From Dryas octopetala (lineage: Eukaryota; Streptophyta; Magnoliopsida; Rosales; Rosaceae), in the NCBI GenBank assembly GCA_963921425.1, contig OY992835.1:496001-560000 (forward strand): a stretch of DNA of 64,000 nt, in the 5' to 3' direction. How positions within the stretch are numbered: the first letter of the stretch is position 1; every line of letters starts with the position of its first letter. The position numbers were made by a program, and so were the translations under genes. Of this stretch, positions 58,641-64,000 are shown in pieces. Under the pieces are notes generated by a model, which ran no database searches, was not told the origin of the DNA, and saw nothing but the letters and a program-made list of their open reading frames with translations.

Positions 58641-60420
58641 TGCACTAGCATACTTCATGCTTTTCATAACTATAAAAAGCAAAAAATGAATAAAATAAAG
58701 ATAAAAACAAAACATAGAAGCTAACTGAAACTGCACAGAAACAAAAACATAAAATCAAAATGATACACAAAATCTCAGTCAATTTTAAAATCGTAACAAA
58801 CAAAATTATATAGACATATCAAGCAAAACACAAATTCAACTATATGCATTGACCTGCAAATGATAGTAACAATGAGCAGAGTTTAACAGCTAAGCCTTGA
58901 GTTTGAGCTATATGAAAACTCCTGTTGTCCATAGGAATCCTATGGTTTCGGCCAAACTAGCAACTTATGTATCTTTGGGAACCACACCCCTTTTATTCAT
59001 ACATGCTCAAGAGACCAACAAAAAGTACTCAACAAACCTCTAGAGTCTAGATCATGTGGGTAGCCTATGACACATTGTCACTGTATGCACTCATTGTACC
59101 TGTAATCTTTTCTCTTAAAGTTTTTTTTTTTTTCTTCTGAAAGGAGCTTTCATAGAAACTCAAAGGCAAAAAGAATACAAAGAGAGGATGAGGGGGGGAT
59201 GGTACCCAACCCTCTATCCATAAAATATAGAACAAAGTAAAGAAAACATAAAACAACAAAAAATCGTAGAAAGCTTCAAAGGCCTAGACAAATAGGCGCC
59301 TATCAGAAGTGAAACTTGCTATCCAAAAGAGAGATGACATTCCAAACTGCTTGACATTAGGCCTAACCCTGTAAAAAAAAAACAAAACAATAACAAAACA
59401 TATAAAGTAACTGAAACTGCCCAACACAAAAAATCAGCAAAATCGTTCATATATATATGGAACAAAAATCGTTCATATATATATGGAACAAAAAAATTAG
59501 TAAATCAAGTAGAGAAATCTATTTCTACTACATGCAACTACAAATCAAGATCAATGCCAAAATCGAGTTTAGAACTGTAACAACAAATGACGATATAAAT
59601 CAAAAATTGATTCCAAAAAACCAAAATCAAGCAACTAGGTTCGAAATCAAGCATAGAAAACAACAAAAAACTACCTGAAGTAGAGATCAATATAAATAAA
59701 CAGTATAAAATTCAATATGAAATGCGCGCGATCAACCACATCTTCAAAATTCAAAAATCCAAATAAAAAAAAAATCAACATCAAAATAAAAACCCTAAAT
59801 CTGTTACAAAATCAAAAGGCGAAGCAAACCTAGATATTCATCTCAAAAATTGAAGAGCAAAAATTGAAATCAAAGCAAAAAAACATGACCTAACAACAAT
59901 TCAAAGCCAAACAAACCTCCAAAATAGCACTTGATCATGAACAAGAAGATCGAATCAAATCAAAACCCAAAATCTTCGAAGTCGAATCGAGAGAAGAGAG
60001 AGAAGAGAGAAAATTATGGAAGATCAAAATCAAGCAAACAAAACTGTGAAAATGAAAAAAACAAAACAAAAAAAATCAAATCCAAATTAAATTCCCAAAA
60101 TAAAGAAATAAAGAAACTGCCACATTGACAAAAATGTAAAACTAACATTCTAACCAACCTAGCTGGCAAGCGCGTCACATGCTGCCTGAAGTGGAGTCAC
60201 ATGCACAATTACTTGATTCTTAATAAACTAACCTAATTCTTACATTACATAAATAATGGTATTAGAGGTTACAAACAATAACTAATATGTAGTCTATAGT
60301 CTATAGTAATTAATTCTAAAAAAAAATGTCATTTTTTCAAATTTCTCTAAAAACTACTGTGCATGCTGACTGCTGAGGGTAACGCCATTGACTGAACCCA
60401 ACAAATTATTGGAAATCGGC
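58641..60420. other. AT- and A-rich intergenic DNA
   Basis: Very A-rich on the plus strand (AAATCAAAATC words). A perfect 26-bp tandem duplication at 59441-59492 has a TTCATATATATATGGAA core. The block 59700-60130 could be a decayed minus-strand leader, but no exon chain is supported. Confidence 0.5.
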
Positions 60421-60511
60421 TGTGCGGGAACTCCAGACCTTCCGTTCTATGGTCTTCTCGGGCTTTTATCGTTAGTGTCCTTCTTCTTCTTCGCACCCAA
60501 GTCTACAATTT

Positions 60512-60527
60512 TAGGGTTAGGGTTTCG
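60512..60527 (+). promoter_or_regulatory. Telo-box-like motif in the leader of the FCA-like gene
   Basis: TTAGGGTTAGGGTTT lies about 57 bp before the ATG at 60583. Short AAACCCTAA-type boxes are frequent near start sites of plant genes active in dividing tissue and can bind telomere-repeat-binding factors. Confidence 0.6.
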
Positions 60528-60582
60528 TATAATATAATCCCAGGCAGAGAGAGAGAGGCATTGAGAGTCTGTGAAGCTGGAG

Positions 60583-63500
60583 ATGCACGGAGACCACCAA
60601 GAGTCCCAGCGCAACTCGCACCCTGGGACTTGCTCTTCTTCCTCTTCTTCTTGGCCCCCCGCCGCCGTCGATGCCCACCATAGCAACCATCATATGCACC
60701 CCCACCAGCTCCATCACCACCACGATTCCAACCATTACGACCACTTCAATCGCCACGACCATCACCATGGAATCTACGCTAATGGGTCGTCCCATCCGGT
60801 GCCTTTTTCCGTGCGCAAAAGGGCTTGGCACCATTCCAATCAAGGACCTCCTCCAGGTCTTGTATATCGATTTTTATATACATTTATATTTGCCTTAATG
60901 CTTTGTTTGGTAGGTAAGAATATGTAGGAAAAAGAATGCAACTGAAACAATAATTGCTGATGACATTTGAACTTTATCGAGTAGTGGGGACTTGTAACTC
61001 TAGTAGTGAGCATTTGCCCCCACCCAACTAGAGTTTGAATCCCCCTCCTCCCCCTTTGGCCTTTTTGTGACCAAAAAAGAATATTTGCAACAAATTACTC
61101 TTTTTCTGTTTACATTCCGAGGATGTTTCTTATCAAATGTTTAGCAGAATTTGCTTACATGCTAAACCACAATGGCATTTTAATGTCAAGTTTATTGATC
61201 TAATTCCCAAGCTAGTGTTCTTACACCTCTGAGTTTCTCTTTCTTTTTGTGGTTTTTGTTTTTCAGATCACTTCGACCCCAGTCATGTGAAACTTTATGT
61301 TGCACAGGTTCCCAGAACGGCCACCGAGGAAATTGTGAGTAGTTGTCTCCATTGAGCTGTCAAAATGTCTCTAGTGTTCATTTCTTGTGAAATTTCTCCT
61401 TAAGCAACGATATTTTATGGTTGGTTTCTTTCTATTTCAAATGATTTGGTGTCATGCGTGGTTTTTGTAACTGTTAACTATTTAAGAAGGTGTTCTTTCT
61501 TTTCATGTCAGATTCGCCCCTTGTTTGAACAATTCGGAAATATTGTCGAGGTTGTTACTTTGAGGGATAAAAGGACTGGCCAACAACAAGGTAACTCAAT
61601 TGGCATGGGGTGGGGTGGGTGAAGGATAGATTCTAGGTCCAATTCCCCTTGTAAGTATAAGAACAAAATGCAAATTTCTATATGTTGATTTGATTCATAT
61701 GAGTTTCTATATCGTGGTCTTTGGAGGGGTGATCAGAGCACCCATCTGATCATGTTTCCTCTTTACCTTACCTCAAATATGTTATGTCCCAACTTCCTCA
61801 GGCCCGTTTGGTAACGTTTTGCACAACAATTTTCGAAAAATGATTTTGTAAAACAAAAATGAGAAATTATATTTTGTATTTTCAGGATTCAAAAATGCGC
61901 CTGGTTGCATAGTGTAAAAACAACCTCTAAAAACAAAAACAGTTAAAATGTGTCTGGTAGAAAATTTAAATTTTAGTTTTGAACTTAGTTCATTTTTTTC
62001 CCTGAAGAAAAATGGTTATTTTCAATTTAAAGAAATTTTTTATTAAAATTTGTATTTTAATTGTCAATAAATTGTGTGCAGACTAAATGAAATTATGAAA
62101 ATGTCATCAACTGGAATATAACTATAAAAGCCAAAAAGATTTTAACTAGACCCAAATTTTTGCCCCAAACCCATAAGAGAATCAAGTTGTTTGGTGTTGC
62201 AGCTCTTCCATCACTAGTTCATTCGAAGAAAGATGTTCTTGACTTGCAGCTCTTCATTTCCTATATCGAGTGATATGGGCTTAGATATAGTAAGATAGAA
62301 GCTAAAAACACAAAGGTTCACCTGAAAGATCCAAACTCTTCTCCTACAAAACCAAACCTAGCCAACCAATCCAGTGCTAAGAGCACCAACTACAAACAAA
62401 TTAAGTCGCTTCCCTCCCTCATCACCCCAATCACACACTGTAAGCATCCTCAAAATTCTCTCATTCATTCACTCGTGTACCCAATTAAACCGCAAAACCA
62501 TATTAGGGCAGATCTGTGTGAATCATCTCAGAGGATGACATTGACGGCAAGAATGGGCAATGCCTCGAGGACATTGATCTTGAAGCTTTCTATTTGTATA
62601 TGTTGATTTTCTGAATGGGTTTTTGGTATGATGCTAATTTCTTGGGACTGTTAATAAAAAGAGGGATGAAGTTTTGTGCAAGGAGAGAACGTAGATGCCA
62701 AATTTTCTAAGTCCCGTGTTTTTTATCTGTATCCCACATTCTCTAAATATGGTGGAAACATCTGTAGAGTGTTTTCAAAATTTAAGCGCAATTCTGATTC
62801 TGTATTCAGAAAACAATATCCCGTGTTTTTCCAATCTGCTCCACCAAACATGTATTATATGCTTGTTTTCTGAAAGCATCTTGAATTAGAAAAGATTAGT
62901 GGTTGTTTTAGGTTTCTGTTCTTCTGTCTGTGGTGCTCTCCTCTTTCATTGTATTCCAACTTGTAAATGTTAATATGTCTGCCACTTGCTTGGTACTACC
63001 ATTACTGTTTTGTTAGTATTTCATATAACTATGAAAGAATAATAAGCAAACATATTTAGTGTTGCTCCTGCAGGAAGTTGTTTTGTGAAATATGCAACAC
63101 TAGATGCAGCAGAGAGGGCTATCAGAACTTTAAATAATCAACATTTCTTTCCTGGGGTGAGTTAATATGCTGCTAGATGGATGAATAGATATCTAATGTC
63201 CTTGATCAATTTAATGTAATTAAGGTTTTCTGTTTGTTGAATTTTCTTTTTCCAGGAAGGCATGCCCATCACAGTTAAATATGCTGACGGGGAAAGGGAA
63301 CGTCTTGGTAATTTTCTATGCCTAAGGAATTGCTTGTGGAACCTTTCTTGATTGTAAACCAGCCACATAGTATCCTACATATTATGGATTGTTAGATTTG
63401 GGTACTTAACCCGTAGATTTATTAGAATAAGTCCAATAAATTTGGTGTTTTTGATTAGGTCCAGCATTTAATGATTTGTATGCATGAATCTATGAAATGA

Positions 63501-64000
63501 CTTAATATATTTTAAGAAAATGTCGTTACTTCTCTTATAATTGTGAAGGTATTAAATATAATAACTCCTACATTTGCTCAAAACTTAAAATACTACAACT
63601 TTCATTCTACATGTCTGTTTTGCATAAAATTTGTATTTTTGAAAAACATTGGTTGATATGTATCAACCAAGATCCATAATGATCATAAATCTAGGTCGAG
63701 AATAAATTGAATTCAATATGTATGAAACAAGATCCGTAGTGAATTCAAAATTTTGTAGAAAAAAATTGATTTAATATACTTGTGAGACAGATAATTAAAA
63801 TGCAACACAGGTTACTTTTTTTCATTATGATAATTTTCTTTCTTATAGATTCATCATCTTGATGCAATATAATCATGTTGATTATGTGTACAGGTATTAA
63901 TTCATATTTTAACATAATTTTATATTCATCATGGATCTTATTTGATGGAGGTCGAGAAATGTTTCCAAGAGTACAAATTTATGTCGAATGTACATGTAGA
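60583..64000 (+). CDS. FCA-like RRM protein, 5' part, continues past right edge
   Basis: Five exons join in phase: 60583-60856, 61267-61334, 61512-61590, 63074-63156 and 63256-63307. The window ends in the next intron. The N-terminus (MHGDHQESQRN) has a Ser-rich and a strongly His-rich stretch (about residues 28-60). The first RRM follows: KLYVAQVPRTATEEI, IRPLFEQFGNIVEVVTLRDKRTGQQQ, SCFVKYATLDAAERAI, then YADGERERLG. These match the flowering regulator FCA (PRTATEEEIRP, DKRTGQQQGCCFVKYAT, YADGERER). FCA has a second RRM and a WW domain and acts in nuclear RNA 3'-end processing and autonomous-pathway flowering. Whether this is the FCA ortholog or a paralog cannot be told from the first RRM, so no symbol is given. 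Intron 3 (1.48 kb) may contain a MITE from about 61802. Confidence 0.85.
63308..64000 (+). other. Intron of the FCA-like gene to window end
   Basis: AT-rich with no exon signal found. AAGATCCRTARTGA and neighbouring words repeat near 63669 and 63729. Confidence 0.6.

Noticed and set aside
60517-60898. Met/Val-rich and Thr/Ile-rich frames around the FCA-like first exon
   Set aside because: Shadows created by CAC/ACC-rich codons of the His-rich stretch. The spliced frame with the RRM is the real one.

Overview
This is nuclear DNA of a flowering plant, most likely a eudicot. It has spliced genes with GT-AG introns, AT-rich intergenic DNA, many transposable elements and an endogenous plant pararetrovirus. 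The species cannot be settled from the window. Five ordinary plant genes are supported: a 16-exon FTSHI4 (13758-27323, +), a pectin methylesterase/invertase-inhibitor gene (29407-29934, +), a small single-pass membrane protein gene (46457-48369, -), a zinc-knuckle/KH-like protein gene (about 52163-56200, -) and the 5' part of an FCA-like RNA-binding protein gene (60583 to beyond 63307, +). All coordinates and splice sites were worked out by eye.

Region by region: 1-4362 is the 5' end of an endogenous Caulimoviridae copy on the minus strand. It has a tRNA-Met primer-binding site, and its movement/coat/protease reading frame looks open to the window edge. It abuts a broken DUF1985-like gene (4363-5516). 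7186-13460 is a full-length Mutator-like element (MULE) with an 8-bp target-site duplication. It carries a decayed plant-mobile-domain gene and a decayed convergent transposase gene. It also carries three arrays of 22-bp palindromes at an exact 33-bp pitch, grouped into a 118-bp higher-order unit. The element ends 297 bp before the FTSHI4 start codon. FTSHI4 follows, with LINE remnants, MITE-like insertions and homopolymer runs in its introns.

30-46 kb is mostly transposon-derived. It holds a broken Ty1/copia element on the minus strand with an insertion splitting its reverse transcriptase, a plus-strand copia tail disrupted by a 397-bp MITE with a perfect 8-bp TSD, a non-coding LTR element with two related LTRs, and several elements with long terminal inverted repeats. 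46-56 kb holds the two minus-strand genes, separated by a TIR element with an internal hairpin and tandem repeats. 56-60 kb holds LTR/MITE debris, including a Harbinger-type MITE that carries a long CCA/CCG-rich tract. The FCA-like gene begins after that and runs off the right edge.

The host genes do not form a visible pathway. FTSHI4 acts in chloroplast biogenesis, the inhibitor gene acts in the cell wall, and the two RNA-binding-type genes probably act in RNA processing. The most unusual structure is the hierarchical palindrome array in the MULE. Next are the apparently open pararetroviral frame, the GC-AG intron of FTSHI4 that contains a 28-bp copy of the following exon, and two unexplained downstream exons of the zinc-knuckle gene.
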